From Hyphomicrobium sp. D-2 (lineage in GTDB: Bacteria; Pseudomonadota; Alphaproteobacteria; Rhizobiales; Hyphomicrobiaceae): a stretch of DNA of 64,000 nt. The stretch lies in the NCBI RefSeq assembly GCF_029872155.1, contig NZ_JARXLA010000004.1, forward strand, positions 291,861-355,860. The letters run 5' to 3'. The translations under genes and the position numbers were made by a program. The notes beneath the pieces are model-generated. The model did not search any database, was not told where the DNA came from, and saw only the letters and a list, made by a program, of their open reading frames with translations. Shown in pieces: positions 8,979 to 19,893 of this stretch; the first letter of the stretch is position 1, and every line of letters starts with the position of its first letter.

Positions 8979-9252
8979 GCTGGGACGTAGCCTGATCGCT
9001 TTGTGGCAATTATGGCGGCGCAAGTGCGGCGGCTTTCTGAAGCACCTGCGAACCATCCCTCGGCGCGCTGCACCGGAAAATTGCCTTAAAGAGGAAGGCG
9101 ATTAACTTTAATGACAGCCAACCCGGCTAGTGTTCGGTGCTGCTTGTTTCAGGACAGACACGGGGTATTTCGGTCGCACTTGCTGCGAGCGTCCTGAAGC
9201 GCTTAATCACATCTTAATCGTTGCCGGTACGACCGGAGCAGAGGGATGACGC

Positions 9253-10545
9253 ATGGATCGCATCAAGATCATCGGTGGCCAGAAGCTCATTGGCACAATT
9301 CCGATTTCAGGTGCCAAGAACGCGGCGCTGCCGCTGATGATCGCCAGCTTGCTCACGCCGGATCGGCTGACGCTTAAAAACGTTCCCAATCTTGCAGACG
9401 TCAATCTGCTGGCCCGTATTCTGCGCAACCATGGCGTCGATCTCGCTGTCGACGGTAAGCGTACCGGTCCGGCGCAGCACATCGGCGAGACGTTCCATCT
9501 TTCCGCGCGCGACATCGTCGATACGGTGGCGCCGTACGAGATGGTCAGCCGCATGCGCGCCAGCTTCTGGGTGCTCGGTCCGCTGCTTGCGCGTTGCGGT
9601 CAGGCCAAGGTTTCGCTGCCGGGCGGTTGCGCCATCGGCACGCGCCCGGTGGATCTGCATCTCACCGGCCTGAAGGAACTGGGCGCCGAAATCGAAATCG
9701 AAAACGGCTATGTCATCGCCAAGGCTAAGGGTGGTTCACTCCGCGGCGGCCGCGTCACCTTCCCGAAGGTTTCCGTTGGCGCCACGCACAACGTGCTGCT
9801 GGCCGCTGCGCTGGCACGCGGCGAGACGGTGATTGAAAACGCCGCGCGCGAACCGGAAATCGGTGACGTTGCGGAATGCCTCGTGAAGATGGGCGTCAAG
9901 ATCGACGGCATCGGCACATCGACGCTCACGATCCAGGGCGCTAACCAGCTTGAAGGCGCAGTGCATTCGGTGCTGGCAGACCGCATCGAGACTGGCACGT
10001 TCGCAATGGCGGTTGCTGCAACCGGTGGTGACGTAACCCTTGAGGGCGCACGACCGGAACTGCTGAAAACGGCGCTCGATTCACTGGCTGAGGCCGGCGT
10101 CGAAATTACGCCCACCAACAGCGGTATCCGCGTGGTCCGTAACGGCCATGGCATCGATCCGGTATCGGTGGAAACGCAGCCGTTCCCCGGTTTCCCGACC
10201 GATTTGCAGGCGCAGTTCATGGCGCTGATGACGCGTGCCAAGGGCACAAGCGTGATCCGCGAAACGATCTTCGAAAACCGCTTCATGCACGTGCAGGAAC
10301 TGGCGCGTCTTGGCGCCGACATTCAGCTGCACGGCGATAGCGCCACGATCAAGGGCGTGAAGGGGCTGACCGGTGCTCCGGTGATGGCAACGGATCTGCG
10401 CGCATCGGTGTCGCTGGTTATCGCAGCGCTTATGGCTGAAGGCGAGACGATGATCAACCGCGTCTATCATCTTGATCGCGGTTTCGAGCAGCTTGAACAG
10501 AAGCTGTCGCGCTGCGGCGCGCAGATTGAGCGCCTTACGGGCTGA
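9253..10545 (+). CDS. murA: UDP-N-acetylglucosamine 1-carboxyvinyltransferase
   Basis: 430 residues, normal length. The enzyme transfers enolpyruvate from PEP to UDP-GlcNAc, the first committed step of peptidoglycan synthesis, in the cytoplasm. The N-terminus ([20 protein letters not shown] then AKNAALP) and the loop [13 protein letters not shown], which carries the fosfomycin-sensitive Cys, are both present. The C-terminal motif [17 protein letters not shown] is typical. It is followed by a hairpin terminator at 10592 shared with the end of the convergent aat. Confidence 0.98.
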   Translation: MDRIKIIGGQKLIGTIPISGAKNAALPLMIASLLTPDRLTLKNVPNLADVNLLARILRNHGVDLAVDGKRTGPAQHIGETFHLSARDIVDTVAPYEMVSRMRASFWVLGPLLARCGQAKVSLPGGCAIGTRPVDLHLTGLKELGAEIEIENGYVIAKAKGGSLRGGRVTFPKVSVGATHNVLLAAALARGETVIENAAREPEIGDVAECLVKMGVKIDGIGTSTLTIQGANQLEGAVHSVLADRIETGTFAMAVAATGGDVTLEGARPELLKTALDSLAEAGVEITPTNSGIRVVRNGHGIDPVSVETQPFPGFPTDLQAQFMALMTRAKGTSVIRETIFENRFMHVQELARLGADIQLHGDSATIKGVKGLTGAPVMATDLRASVSLVIAALMAEGETMINRVYHLDRGFEQLEQKLSRCGAQIERLTG

Positions 10546-10591
10546 TCTGTCTCTCTCAGAGCAACTGCCCTGGCATCATCAAGCAACATGG

Positions 10592-10626
10592 ATGCGCTGA
10601 CGCTGGAAAGTGTCAGCGCATTTTCT
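10592..10626 (+). terminator. Terminator of murA, overlapping the end of aat
   Basis: TGCGCTGAC and GTCAGCGCA form the stem and TTTTCTTT follows on the plus strand. The aat stop codon (10613-10615) lies in the right arm, so the convergent genes share this hairpin. Confidence 0.8.
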
Positions 10627-11299
10627 TTGTGTTCGCATGATCCAGAATATCGAGCACCTGCTGCGGCTGCGCATCGAGCGGCAGCGCGAAGAAATCGGCA
10701 TCGGTATCGAGCGCCTGTTCCAGCGCGCGATGAAACTCTTCGCGGTTAAGTTCAACGGTGCCGAACTGCCGCAAATGGTCGGTTACGAACTGCGTATCGA
10801 GCAGGCGAAAGCGCCCGTGTATCAGCCGCGCTGCCAGATGCAGCAGCGCGATCTTTGAAGCATCACGCTCGAACGAGAACATGCTTTCGCCGAAGAAGGC
10901 GCCGTTCAGCGCTACGCCATACAACCCGCCGACGAGACGGTCGCCATCCCAGGTTTCAACCGTATGGCAATGGCCAAGGTTGAATAGTTCGCGATAGAGC
11001 GTGCGGATGCGGTCGTTGATCCAGGTGGACCGGCGGCCCGGCCTTGAGCCCGCACAGCCGTCGATCACGCGATCGATGTCGGTATCGATCTTCACCTTCA
11101 GGTGCGTGGTGCGCAGCGTGCGCGCCAGGCGCTTCGGAACATGGATGCGATTTAACGGCAGGATGCCGCGATGCTGCGGCTCGATCCAGAACAGCGCCGG
11201 ATCGTCGGCGCTCTCGGCCATCGGAAAAATCCCGCAGGTATATGCCTTCAGCAGCACCTGCGGTGTAATTTCGATGGCAATGTCGTCGCGCGAAGCCAT
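10613..11299 (-). CDS. aat: Leucyl/phenylalanyl-tRNA--protein transferase
   Basis: 228 residues. The enzyme adds Leu or Phe from tRNA to N-terminal Arg/Lys of proteins, marking them for ClpS/ClpAP (N-degron pathway). The start [20 protein letters not shown], the loop [12 protein letters not shown], and [19 protein letters not shown] are diagnostic. ATG 11299 matches homologue starts; a GTG at 11323 would add eight residues. It is the last gene of the unit aroQ-accB-accC-aat, 113 bases after accC. Confidence 0.96.
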   Translation of the reverse strand: MASRDDIAIEITPQVLLKAYTCGIFPMAESADDPALFWIEPQHRGILPLNRIHVPKRLARTLRTTHLKVKIDTDIDRVIDGCAGSRPGRRSTWINDRIRTLYRELFNLGHCHTVETWDGDRLVGGLYGVALNGAFFGESMFSFERDASKIALLHLAARLIHGRFRLLDTQFVTDHLRQFGTVELNREEFHRALEQALDTDADFFALPLDAQPQQVLDILDHANTKKMR

Positions 11300-11412
11300 G
11301 ACGTCCGGAAGTTGAAGTCTCACGGCTCATATCTGCCGTACCTAATCAGGTATAGCAGCCAGACGTGAAAACAACCCTTGCCGACTTCGCCGCACCCGAT
11401 GGGTGGAATTTA

Positions 11413-12756
<1,344 letters not shown>

Positions 12757-12853
12757 ACGATGTCAGGGCGGCGGGCAGGATCAATGCGATGGCAGGAAGA
12801 AGCTGTTTTTTCTCCGTCCACCGCTATGGCCAGCACCCGCAGCCAGCCTCCCT

Positions 12854-13327
12854 TTATTCGATGATGACGAGTGGTTCGCCGAACTCAACGGGCTGACCAT
12901 TTTCGATCAGAACTGCGGTCACCTTGCCGGAGTGGGGGGCAGGAATCTGGTTCATGGTCTTCATCGCTTCGATGATGAAGAGCGTGTCGCCCTGGGTAAC
13001 CTGCGAACCAACCTCAACGAATGATGCAGCGCCAGGCTCCGGCGAACGGTAGGCAGTGCCAACCATCGGCGATTTCACGACGCCGGGATGCTTGGCCGGA
13101 TCGGCGGACACAGCCTTGGCCGGAGCAGCACTAGCCCCAGCGGAAGCGGCGACCGCTGCCGGAGCGGCGACCACTGACTGGACATTCAGGGTGCGAGCGA
13201 CGCGGATTTTCAGCCCGCTTTTCTCGATCTCGATTTCACTCAGGCCAGTCTCATTCAACAGTTCGGCGAGCTGGCGGATTACCCGCTGCTCGTCACCTGC
13301 CGTATCGCCTTTATCCTTCGCCGTCAT
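12854..13327 (-). CDS. accB: Acetyl-CoA carboxylase biotin carboxyl carrier protein
   Basis: 157 residues. An N-terminal helix region ([19 protein letters not shown]) and an Ala/Pro linker precede the biotinyl domain with the lipoyl-like site [12 protein letters not shown], in which Lys carries biotin. ATG 13327 is preferred over 13381: AGAAGGAAA lies about 8 bases upstream, while the longer form would overlap aroQ and add a Lys-rich tail unlike AccB. It hands carboxybiotin between AccC and the AccAD transferase. Confidence 0.96.
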   Translation of the reverse strand: MTAKDKGDTAGDEQRVIRQLAELLNETGLSEIEIEKSGLKIRVARTLNVQSVVAAPAAVAASAGASAAPAKAVSADPAKHPGVVKSPMVGTAYRSPEPGAASFVEVGSQVTQGDTLFIIEAMKTMNQIPAPHSGKVTAVLIENGQPVEFGEPLVIIE

Positions 13328-13373
13328 GCTTCGCTTTTCCTTCTTGTGCGGCTTGTCTTTCCGCTCAGTCCTT

Positions 13374-13826
13374 TTAGCCACGACGCGCCTGCGCCAGTAA
13401 ATCGGCGAGGGCTTCCAAGGCTAACTCGTACCCCTTGGCGCCGAGCCCGCAAATGAGGCCCTTTGCTGCCAGCGTTACATAAGAATGCTGCCGGAATTGT
13501 TCGCGGCGGAACAGATTAGATAGATGCACCTCGATAACCGGCAATTCCGCCGCTTGCAGGGCATCCAGAATAGCAATCGACGTGTGTGAATAGGCGCCCG
13601 CGTTCAGGATGATGGCTGCAGCGTTGTCACGCGCCTCCTGTATCCAGGTAACGAGCTCACCTTCGCTGTTCGACTGTCGGAAATCGATTGAGAGCCCCAA
13701 AGCTGCAGCCCGCGCCTCTGCCCGCTTGCGCACATCCTCAAGGGTGTCCGTGCCATAGATGGCCGGCTCGCGCAGCCCGAGCATGTTAAGGTTTGGTCCG
13801 TTGAGGACAAAGATCGGTTTGGCCAT
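13374..13826 (-). CDS. aroQ: 3-dehydroquinate dehydratase, type II
   Basis: 150 residues, typical for the dodecameric type II enzyme of the shikimate pathway. It has the start [17 protein letters not shown] with the catalytic Tyr loop (AIYG), [26 protein letters not shown] with the catalytic His, and [18 protein letters not shown]. It heads the operon aroQ-accB-accC-aat, and a 507-bp divergent gap separates it from sgaA. Confidence 0.97.
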   Translation of the reverse strand: MAKPIFVLNGPNLNMLGLREPAIYGTDTLEDVRKRAEARAAALGLSIDFRQSNSEGELVTWIQEARDNAAAIILNAGAYSHTSIAILDALQAAELPVIEVHLSNLFRREQFRQHSYVTLAAKGLICGLGAKGYELALEALADLLAQARRG

Positions 13827-14243
13827 AGTTTCCCTGGGGTCTGACCCGCTTGAGGCGGCCGGTTGAACATTATCCGGCCGGGGGCTGGGCCCCGTCTATC
13901 AGTTTTCCAACGGGTGCGGAAGAGATCCGGTTATCTTACCCCGGAGTTGAGCCACGCTATGCCCGATTGGTAACCGCTTGCCAAAAAAGCACGCTGGCGG
14001 TGCGCCTGGGCGGCTGCCCGGTAAGGTTTCTGGCTAGGCAACGAATGGATGGCCGCCAAGGATAATATCAGCGCAGGGACAGCAGTTGGCTCACCGGTTT
14101 CGGATGGGCTCTGACATGGCCGGGCAAGGTGCTACAGTTTGCCCACCCCCGGTCGGGGGTATTGGCAGGGCCCAAACCATGGGCATGGCTTGACGACGGT
14201 TTGCTTTCGTACCTATAGCTGGCACTTCGCCGACAAAAGAAAG

Positions 14244-14313
14244 CCCACGCGGGTGCCTCGTGCTCGGTTTTGGCCGAGGCTGGTGCCGTGGGTAAAGCTG
14301 CGAATTGTTCGCA
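14244..14313 (+). promoter_or_regulatory. Hairpin-rich leader before sgaA
   Basis: Two adjacent hairpins end 20 bases before the sgaA start. The first is nested: CCCACG (14244) with CGTGGG (14287), and inside it GCCTCG (14255) with CGAGGC (14275). The second is TGCGAA-TTG-TTCGCA (14299-14313). The rest of the 13827-14333 gap holds no gene I can support. A cis-regulatory RNA is possible, but I match it to no known riboswitch. Confidence 0.4.
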
Positions 14314-14333
14314 GGGCTGCTAGGGGAACGACA

Positions 14334-15527
14334 ATGGCCAATCACGCCGGCCGACATTTCCTGCAAATTCCGGGCCCTACGCCGGTGCCGGAGCGCGTCC
14401 ACAATGCCATGTCACGGTCGATGATGGATCATCGCGGCCCGGCTTTCTGTGAATTTGGGCAGAAGCTGTTTGCCGACGTCAAGGGCATCTTCAAAACGCA
14501 GCAGCCGGTTATCATCTTTCCGTCCTCGGGCACGGGCTCCTGGGAAGCTGCGCTGACCAACACGCTTTCTCCTGGCGACCACATCATCGTCATGGAAACC
14601 GGGCAGTTCGCAGTCCTCTGGACGAAGATGGCTGAACGCATGGGCCTGAAGCCGGAAGTCATCGCCAATGATTGGCGCTCCGGTGCGGATGCGAATGCGC
14701 TTGAGGCCCGTCTGCGCGCCGACAGCACACAGCAGATCAAGGCTGTGTGCGTGGTGCAGAACGAGACGTCCACCGGTGCCCGCACCCACATCGACGAAAT
14801 TCGCAAGGCGATGGATGCCGCCGGTCATTCGGCGCTGCTGATGGTCGACACCATCTCCTCGCTGGCCGCCATGGATTACCGCCATGACGAATGGGGCGTC
14901 GACATCACCATTTCGGGCTCGCAAAAGGGCCTGATGTTGCCGCCGGGCCTGTCCTTCACGGCAGTCAGCCAGAAGGCTTTGGCTGCTTCCAAGAAGGCGA
15001 CACTGGCGCGAGCCTATTTCAGCTGGGATGACATGCTGGCCATCAACGGCTCCGGCACATTCCCCTATACGCCCCCGATCGGTCTGCTGTTTGGCCTCGC
15101 TGAGACGATCGCGATCCTGAACGAGGAAGGCCTCAGCAACGTTTTTGCCCGCCATGAGCGCCTAGCCGAAGCGACCCGTCGTGCCGTCAAGGCCTGGGGA
15201 CTTGAGGTCTGGTGCCAGGATGCACGCGGCTATTCGCCGGTCGTCACGGCTGTCGAGATGCCTGAGGGGCACAACTCCGACGCGTTCCGCAAGATCGTGC
15301 TTGAGAACTTCAACATGTCGCTCGGAACCGGCCTCAACAAGCTGGCAGGCAAGGCATTCCGTATCGCTCACCTTGGTTACACCAACGAGCTGACGATCAT
15401 GGGTGCTCTGGCCGGTGTTGAAATGGGTCTGGAGCTTGCTCGCGTGCCGCACAACAAGGGCGGCGTATTGGCAGCGATGGCCTATCTCGCTGAAGCTGCG
15501 AGCCCGGCAACGGCGCAGGCCGCCTGA
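14334..15527 (+). CDS. sgaA: Class V aminotransferase, serine--glyoxylate aminotransferase type
   Basis: 397 residues, a PLP enzyme. The N-terminal GRHFLQIPGPTPVPERV and the PLP-lysine region ITISGSQKGLMLPPGLSF are those of the serine-glyoxylate / alanine-glyoxylate group. It would make hydroxypyruvate and glycine from serine and glyoxylate, as in photorespiratory-type salvage or the methylotrophs' serine cycle. No other serine-cycle gene is in the window, so the pathway is unresolved. ATG 14334 is chosen: AGGGGAA lies just upstream and homologues start MANHAG-like; an ORF extension to 14139 is leader. A strong terminator follows. Confidence 0.92.
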   Translation: MANHAGRHFLQIPGPTPVPERVHNAMSRSMMDHRGPAFCEFGQKLFADVKGIFKTQQPVIIFPSSGTGSWEAALTNTLSPGDHIIVMETGQFAVLWTKMAERMGLKPEVIANDWRSGADANALEARLRADSTQQIKAVCVVQNETSTGARTHIDEIRKAMDAAGHSALLMVDTISSLAAMDYRHDEWGVDITISGSQKGLMLPPGLSFTAVSQKALAASKKATLARAYFSWDDMLAINGSGTFPYTPPIGLLFGLAETIAILNEEGLSNVFARHERLAEATRRAVKAWGLEVWCQDARGYSPVVTAVEMPEGHNSDAFRKIVLENFNMSLGTGLNKLAGKAFRIAHLGYTNELTIMGALAGVEMGLELARVPHNKGGVLAAMAYLAEAASPATAQAA

Positions 15528-15576
15528 TACTGCCACCGCTGCGGCTGATTTCGGCGCCGGAGTACACACAGAACTG

Positions 15577-15607
15577 AAAACCCCGCCGTGAGTTGCGGGG
15601 TTTTTTA
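15577..15607 (+). terminator. Rho-independent terminator of sgaA
   Basis: CCCCGC and GCGGGG form the stem around CGTGAGTT, followed by TTTTTT. The A-run on the left side also makes it usable for the convergent gene at 15639. Confidence 0.9.
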
Positions 15608-15638
15608 TTGCCTTGCTGCGCTCTGCGAACCGGCGATT

Positions 15639-16037
15639 TTATTTGCTTATACGCGCGCGTCGCAGCGCCTCGCTGATCCGATCGCTGCAAAGATCGTCCT
15701 TGTGGAAAGCATCGGTGACGCCTTCGGTGAAAAGGCGGGCGCGATACGCTTGTGTCAGCCAGTTGCTGACCACAACGATCGGGCCTGTGAATCGCACATT
15801 CCGTAGCTGCGCGATCGCGGCCAGTGCCTGATGCGGCTCGCCATCGGCCGCAAGGTCGCCAATGAATACAAGCGAAGGCGGTTGCTCGGCGACCCGATCG
15901 ATGGCGCGATCTAGCGTATTCGCGTGCTCAATAAGGGCGGCATATCCGAACAGAACGCGCAGCGTTGCGCAAATGCGGTCCGCTTCAGCGTCGCAACGTT
16001 CGATGACCAGAACGCCCGCTGCATTGGAATTGCTTAT
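15639..16037 (-). CDS. CheY-like receiver-domain protein with ATA in the start position
   Basis: An open frame of 133 codons reads as one receiver-like fold: GVLVIERCDAEADRICATLR (beta1/alpha1), PSLVFIGDLAADGE (beta3 with an Asp at the phospho-acceptor edge), TGPIVVVSNW (beta4, conserved Ser) and TDAFHKDD (beta5 with the conserved Lys). Between the upstream stop and this domain there is no ATG, GTG or TTG. A perfect AAGGAG instead sits 8 bases before ATA (16035-16037), which continues SNSNAAG as a natural N-terminus. So either ATA is used, or an ATG has mutated. The first ordinary start (a GTG inside) would lose half of the fold. No partner kinase is near. Confidence 0.65.
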   Translation of the reverse strand: MSNSNAAGVLVIERCDAEADRICATLRVLFGYAALIEHANTLDRAIDRVAEQPPSLVFIGDLAADGEPHQALAAIAQLRNVRFTGPIVVVSNWLTQAYRARLFTEGVTDAFHKDDLCSDRISEALRRARISK

Positions 16038-16269
16038 GTCGTTAGCTCCTTACTTTGCGGGATGTCCGCGATTGGGTGGGCGTACTGACGACATCAAACC
16101 AGAATGGGGAGAGTGCCGAACGGGAAACCGGCGTCCGCGCGAACGGGGTGCGGTTGTGCTTTCCAGATCATTCGGTGCTTGATCGCGTGCGTTACGGTAA
16201 CGCTGAGCAAATCAGCTGTCCGTCGCCGCGAATTGAAAAACAGTGTTAAAAAATGGGTGGTTAGATAAT

Positions 16270-17337
16270 TTAGCCAATAAAGCTTTCACTATGCCGAGCA
16301 GAACGGCGGAAAGCATTGAAGCTGTAGTTGATGCGCCTTGTGATGGCATCTGAGCCTGCAACGTGCGCAACGACAGCATCGGCGATCTGCCGGATGGTGT
16401 GGTCCAATTCCTGCGCAATTGGCCAGATGTATTCAACATCGGGGGCAGGGTGCAGCAGATGCCGATGGGCTTCTTCTTCCGCCAGCGACTGATTGAACTC
16501 GCTTGCCGCTGCGGCAGTCAGCACAGCCTGTTCGCTATCCTGGAGGCTTTCCCAGAACGGCAGGTTGATCGCCAGCGCTAGAGCGATGCCGTTGCGATTG
16601 ATGCTGGTGCCGGCGAAATAGGGAGCACTGCGCGTTAATCCGATGGCATAGCTTGCGATGGCGCCACCGCACTCAGCCGCGAGCAATCCGCCGTTTGCGA
16701 TTGCATCGGCGATTTGGGCTGGCGCCATGTTGACCGGCTCAAGCCCCAGACCACGCGCGACATCGCCACCCAGCCCGTTGATCTGCATTTTGTGTTCAGC
16801 GAGTGCACTCACCGTTTCGATGCGCTTGCTGGCCATGAGGTAACTGGTGGGACCGGTATGGGCGGACAGCAGCGGTTTGATATTTGCTTCCGCTCCCAGT
16901 TCGTCCCACAGCTCATGCCCGCCGCCTGCCGTGAGCCAGGTGTTGAGCAGGCGCGGCGGCAATCCGCATTCGCCTGGCAGGCCGGAGAAAAAGCTGAAGG
17001 CCCGATGTTGTCCAGAATGTGCGTTGAGGTCGCCGAAGAACAGATCCGCGTCGCCCTTTTGCACGGCTGCAAGGCCATCGTCCGCGCTGTACTGAAGCGA
17101 CACTTCCAGATGCCCTTGCCCGAGCAGCGCAATCGAGCGGGCGAGCCGGTTGGCCCAATCGGCGGGGCCGGCAAATCCATCGGCCCAAGGTAACGCGAGG
17201 CGTAGTTGCCGGATGCCCCGATTGATAGCAGGCGTTGGCGTGCTGGTCTGATGATCGGCTGCGAAGGATTGCCCGACCGCCAATGTCGATGCGGCGGCGG
17301 CAGCACCCGTCGATTTCAGGAAGTCACGGCGGTCCAT
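16270..17337 (-). CDS. Tat-exported periplasmic solute-binding protein (TRAP/DctP-like)
   Basis: 355 residues. MDRRDFLKSTGAAAAASTLA is a twin-arginine signal. The body resembles DctP-type TRAP binding proteins: LRLALPWADGFAG, GDADLFFGDLN, HKMQINGLGGDVARGLGLEP (typical domain-2 entry) and a C-terminal helical region. No TRAP membrane subunits lie next to it, so the ligand and transporter are unknown. ATG 17337 is chosen because it opens directly on the Tat motif. The region 16040-16269 upstream of the receiver gene shows no gene. Confidence 0.75.
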   Translation of the reverse strand: MDRRDFLKSTGAAAAASTLAVGQSFAADHQTSTPTPAINRGIRQLRLALPWADGFAGPADWANRLARSIALLGQGHLEVSLQYSADDGLAAVQKGDADLFFGDLNAHSGQHRAFSFFSGLPGECGLPPRLLNTWLTAGGGHELWDELGAEANIKPLLSAHTGPTSYLMASKRIETVSALAEHKMQINGLGGDVARGLGLEPVNMAPAQIADAIANGGLLAAECGGAIASYAIGLTRSAPYFAGTSINRNGIALALAINLPFWESLQDSEQAVLTAAAASEFNQSLAEEEAHRHLLHPAPDVEYIWPIAQELDHTIRQIADAVVAHVAGSDAITRRINYSFNAFRRSARHSESFIG

Positions 17338-17454
17338 CGTAAGCACATCCCTGACGGCAGATGGCGGCATCAAAACCTATCGTGCTACGGTTGACAACGC
17401 CCTGTGCAGTGACGGCGTTATCAGCAGCGGCACCGCGTAAAGAGTGCGGGCCGG

Positions 17455-18135
17455 TTATGACTTTGCGCATTCAATTGCGACAGCACGTGAAGACCCGATG
17501 TTTACCGTGCCACCGTCGCCCATGACGCTGGAGAAAGCATCGTTCAGGTTTTGCAGGTCGTTGTCCGGTTCCGGCTGGGCCTCGCTGATGGCGGGCTTGC
17601 AGTTGGACGGTGCGCCAGCGCCCAGCTTGATCGGGTCCGCCTCAGCGAAATTGAAGGCGATGAAATAGCTGGAATCGAACACCGAGAATGAAAAGCCCTT
17701 GGCATCGGCGGGCACCGGCTTTTCAAGCGGCAGAGTGAAGAACAGCGTCAGGATGCCGTCGTCGGTGTGCTCGAGCCAATAGTCGGTCGGCGGTTTAAAG
17801 GTGAGATTGGCATCGCCGAGTTTTGCGCTGATGAAGTAGTCGAACTCCTTCAGGCCGTCGATGTTCACCTGCGCCAGTTCCTGCAACTCCTCGCGCGAGT
17901 ATTTGCCGTCGCCATTTTTGTCGAGGCCCTCGATCGCGGTCTCTGTATACAGCTCGTCAAACGTCCAGGCCTGCTGGAGGCCAGCGATGGCGCCATTCTC
18001 GTAGAGCACCGTCTCTTTCATCGTCACCCAGACGTGCGGATGCGCGGCGGCGCGATCCCACGTTCCAAACATTGCGGTCGTGACGGCAAGCACTGTCGCG
18101 ACAATGGCGGGCATGGCGGAAATGACGGCGCGCAA
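17455..18135 (-). CDS. DUF1007 family exported protein
   Basis: 226 residues from TTG 18135, which has AGGAG seven bases upstream and opens a signal peptide ending AAA before HPHVWVTM, the DUF1007 hallmark. A calcium-loop-like DKNGDGKYSREEL at about residue 73 is typical. DUF1007 proteins usually accompany nickel, cobalt or zinc uptake genes; here a ZnuA-like gene is divergent 155 bases away, supporting a metal role. A longer frame from 18249 would overlap the znuA promoter region. Function is otherwise unknown. Confidence 0.85.
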   Translation of the reverse strand: MRAVISAMPAIVATVLAVTTAMFGTWDRAAAHPHVWVTMKETVLYENGAIAGLQQAWTFDELYTETAIEGLDKNGDGKYSREELQELAQVNIDGLKEFDYFISAKLGDANLTFKPPTDYWLEHTDDGILTLFFTLPLEKPVPADAKGFSFSVFDSSYFIAFNFAEADPIKLGAGAPSNCKPAISEAQPEPDNDLQNLNDAFSSVMGDGGTVNIGSSRAVAIECAKS

Positions 18136-18289
18136 AGCTTGTTCTCCTGGAGACGGATCGGCGACGCTAGCCGATGCGCAATGATCGCGAATGTGAATGG
18201 TGCAGGAACGTGGCAGTTGCGTGGTCGCGTCCGGTACACTAGCTTTCACCCGGATATTATCACATCACGCCAACAGCAGGATTTATAGC

Positions 18290-19405
18290 ATGACGGGGCG
18301 CGTTTGCGCGCTGGGGTCGATGCCCCATTATATAGGTGGCCGCCCTGCCGATGCGGAGTCCCTGCGCGGTGCGTTGGCGGCAATGCTACTGCGGGTTGCG
18401 GCGATCTGGCTTCTGGTGGCTGTGCCTTTCCTTGCGTCCTCGATCGCCGCCGCCAACGCAGCTGATGGCGCGCCCGATGCTGTGACGTCGGCGGAAGCGC
18501 CTCTTGATGTGGTTGTCACCATCAAGCCCATCCATTCGCTCGTTGCTCAGGTCATGGAGGGCGTAGGACAGCCGTCGCTGCTGGTTGAAGGTTCGGCCTC
18601 GCCGCACAGTTTTTCGCTCAAACCATCACAGGTTGCCGCAATCAATCGCGCGACCGTGTTTTTCCGTGTGTCGGAATGGCTGGAGCCGTTCACCGGCAAA
18701 GTGGTGCGCGCGCTACCAGCGTCGGTCGAGCTTGTAACCTTGATGGACACGCCGGGGCTGAAGCTGCTGCCCCGGCGCAAGACCGGAACGTTCGAGCCAC
18801 ACGATCACGCGGGTGAGCATTCCCATCATCACGACAGCGATCACGGGCATCACCACAGCCACGATGACGTTGGGTCGAGCGACAGCCACATCTGGCTTGA
18901 TCCGCAGAACGCCAAGCATCTCGTGAGCTACATCGCGGATGTGCTGAGCAAGCACTATCCGGCCCATGCCGCGAAGTTTGCGGTGAATGCAGAAGCCGCG
19001 CATGGGCGCATCGATGCGCTTGCAGCTGAACTGGAGAGCGACCTGCGCGCGGTAAAGGATCGCCCGTTCATCGTGTTCCACGACGCCTATCAGTATTTCG
19101 ATGTTCGTTTCGCGCTCAACGCGGTTGGCTCGATCACCGTCAGCCCGGATGTGCGCCCGAGCGCGAAGCGCCTGTCGGAGTTGCGTCGGCGTATCCGTTC
19201 GCTGAAGGCCGCATGTGTCTTTGCCGAGCCGATGTATCAGCCGCGGCTCGTCGAGGCAGTGATTGAGGGCACGGATGCGCGGTCCGGCACGCTGGATCCG
19301 GAGGGAATGCTGCTGAAACCGGGGCCTGACCTTTACGAAAAGCTGATGCGCAATCTCGCGGCGGATCTCAATCGATGCCTGGCAAACGCGGCTAGTGAAG
19401 GCTGA
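18290..19405 (+). CDS. znuA: Zinc ABC transporter periplasmic binding protein (ZnuA-like)
   Basis: About 371 residues with a hydrophobic leader. The cluster A-1 fold shows in VVTIKPIHSLVAQVMEG, GSASPHSFSLKPSQ (metal-site His), a His-rich loop HDHAGEHSHHHDSDHGHHHS at about residue 170, DSHIWLDPQNAK (second His), FIVFHDAYQYFD (third His) and GTLDPEG. These are the zinc ligands of ZnuA. No znuB or znuC is adjacent, so the permease must be elsewhere. The start is uncertain: ATG 18290, with AGCAGGA upstream, or ATG 18383 directly at the signal peptide. I saw no clear Zur palindrome in the divergent gap. Confidence 0.9.
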   Translation: MTGRVCALGSMPHYIGGRPADAESLRGALAAMLLRVAAIWLLVAVPFLASSIAAANAADGAPDAVTSAEAPLDVVVTIKPIHSLVAQVMEGVGQPSLLVEGSASPHSFSLKPSQVAAINRATVFFRVSEWLEPFTGKVVRALPASVELVTLMDTPGLKLLPRRKTGTFEPHDHAGEHSHHHDSDHGHHHSHDDVGSSDSHIWLDPQNAKHLVSYIADVLSKHYPAHAAKFAVNAEAAHGRIDALAAELESDLRAVKDRPFIVFHDAYQYFDVRFALNAVGSITVSPDVRPSAKRLSELRRRIRSLKAACVFAEPMYQPRLVEAVIEGTDARSGTLDPEGMLLKPGPDLYEKLMRNLAADLNRCLANAASEG

Positions 19406-19584
19406 GGTTAAGTCGATTGGCAATCGTCATGAACGGGATGAGCCACGCGGGTGAGTGTTACCGGTGTTCGGGCATTTGCTTAGATCACCGGCCCTGGCAA
19501 CGGAGCTAAACCAGCGTCGGGCAGCAGACCAGCCGACACGCAGGTTCACATTATCCGGGTCTAATTCCGCCTGATGAGGACAAT

Positions 19585-19616
19585 AAAAAAGGCAGCGCTA
19601 GAGCGCTGCCTTTTTG
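19585..19616. terminator. Bidirectional terminator
   Basis: AAAAAAGGCAGCGC-TAGA-GCGCTGCCTTTTT forms a strong stem with A-run and T-run flanks. It serves znuA and the convergent L,D-transpeptidase. The 19406-19584 stretch holds no gene. Confidence 0.92.
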
Positions 19617-19638
19617 TTTGTTTGGTTTGAGAGAGGAC

Positions 19639-19893
19639 TCAGAGAGCAGCGCTCTTTTCTTCCTCAGCATGATCGGTGGAAGCACGCCGGGCAGCCTCAG
19701 CCGCCTTCTTCGCGGCCTCGGCAGCGCGCTTTGCAGCTTCGGCAGCGCGGGCTGCGGTGGCAGCGGCGCGTTCGGCGATTGCCAGCGTGTCTTCCGGCAG
19801 CGGCAGCAGGCAGCGGGAAACCGCTTCCAGGCTTGCGCTTCGGAAGCTTGACGGGCTTCGGCTGATCCAGCGGACGGCTGTCGATGTCGGCAC
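19639..19893 (-). other. Out-of-frame natural C-terminal tail of the L,D-transpeptidase
   Basis: In the neighbouring frame, from about 19810 to the stop at 19639, the codons read LPEDTLAIAERAAATAARAA and on through Ala/Lys/Arg repeats to EEEKSAAL. Third positions are GC-rich as in real genes. This is the expected low-complexity end of the transpeptidase, split off by a +1 shift near GSGFPLP. Confidence 0.65.
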
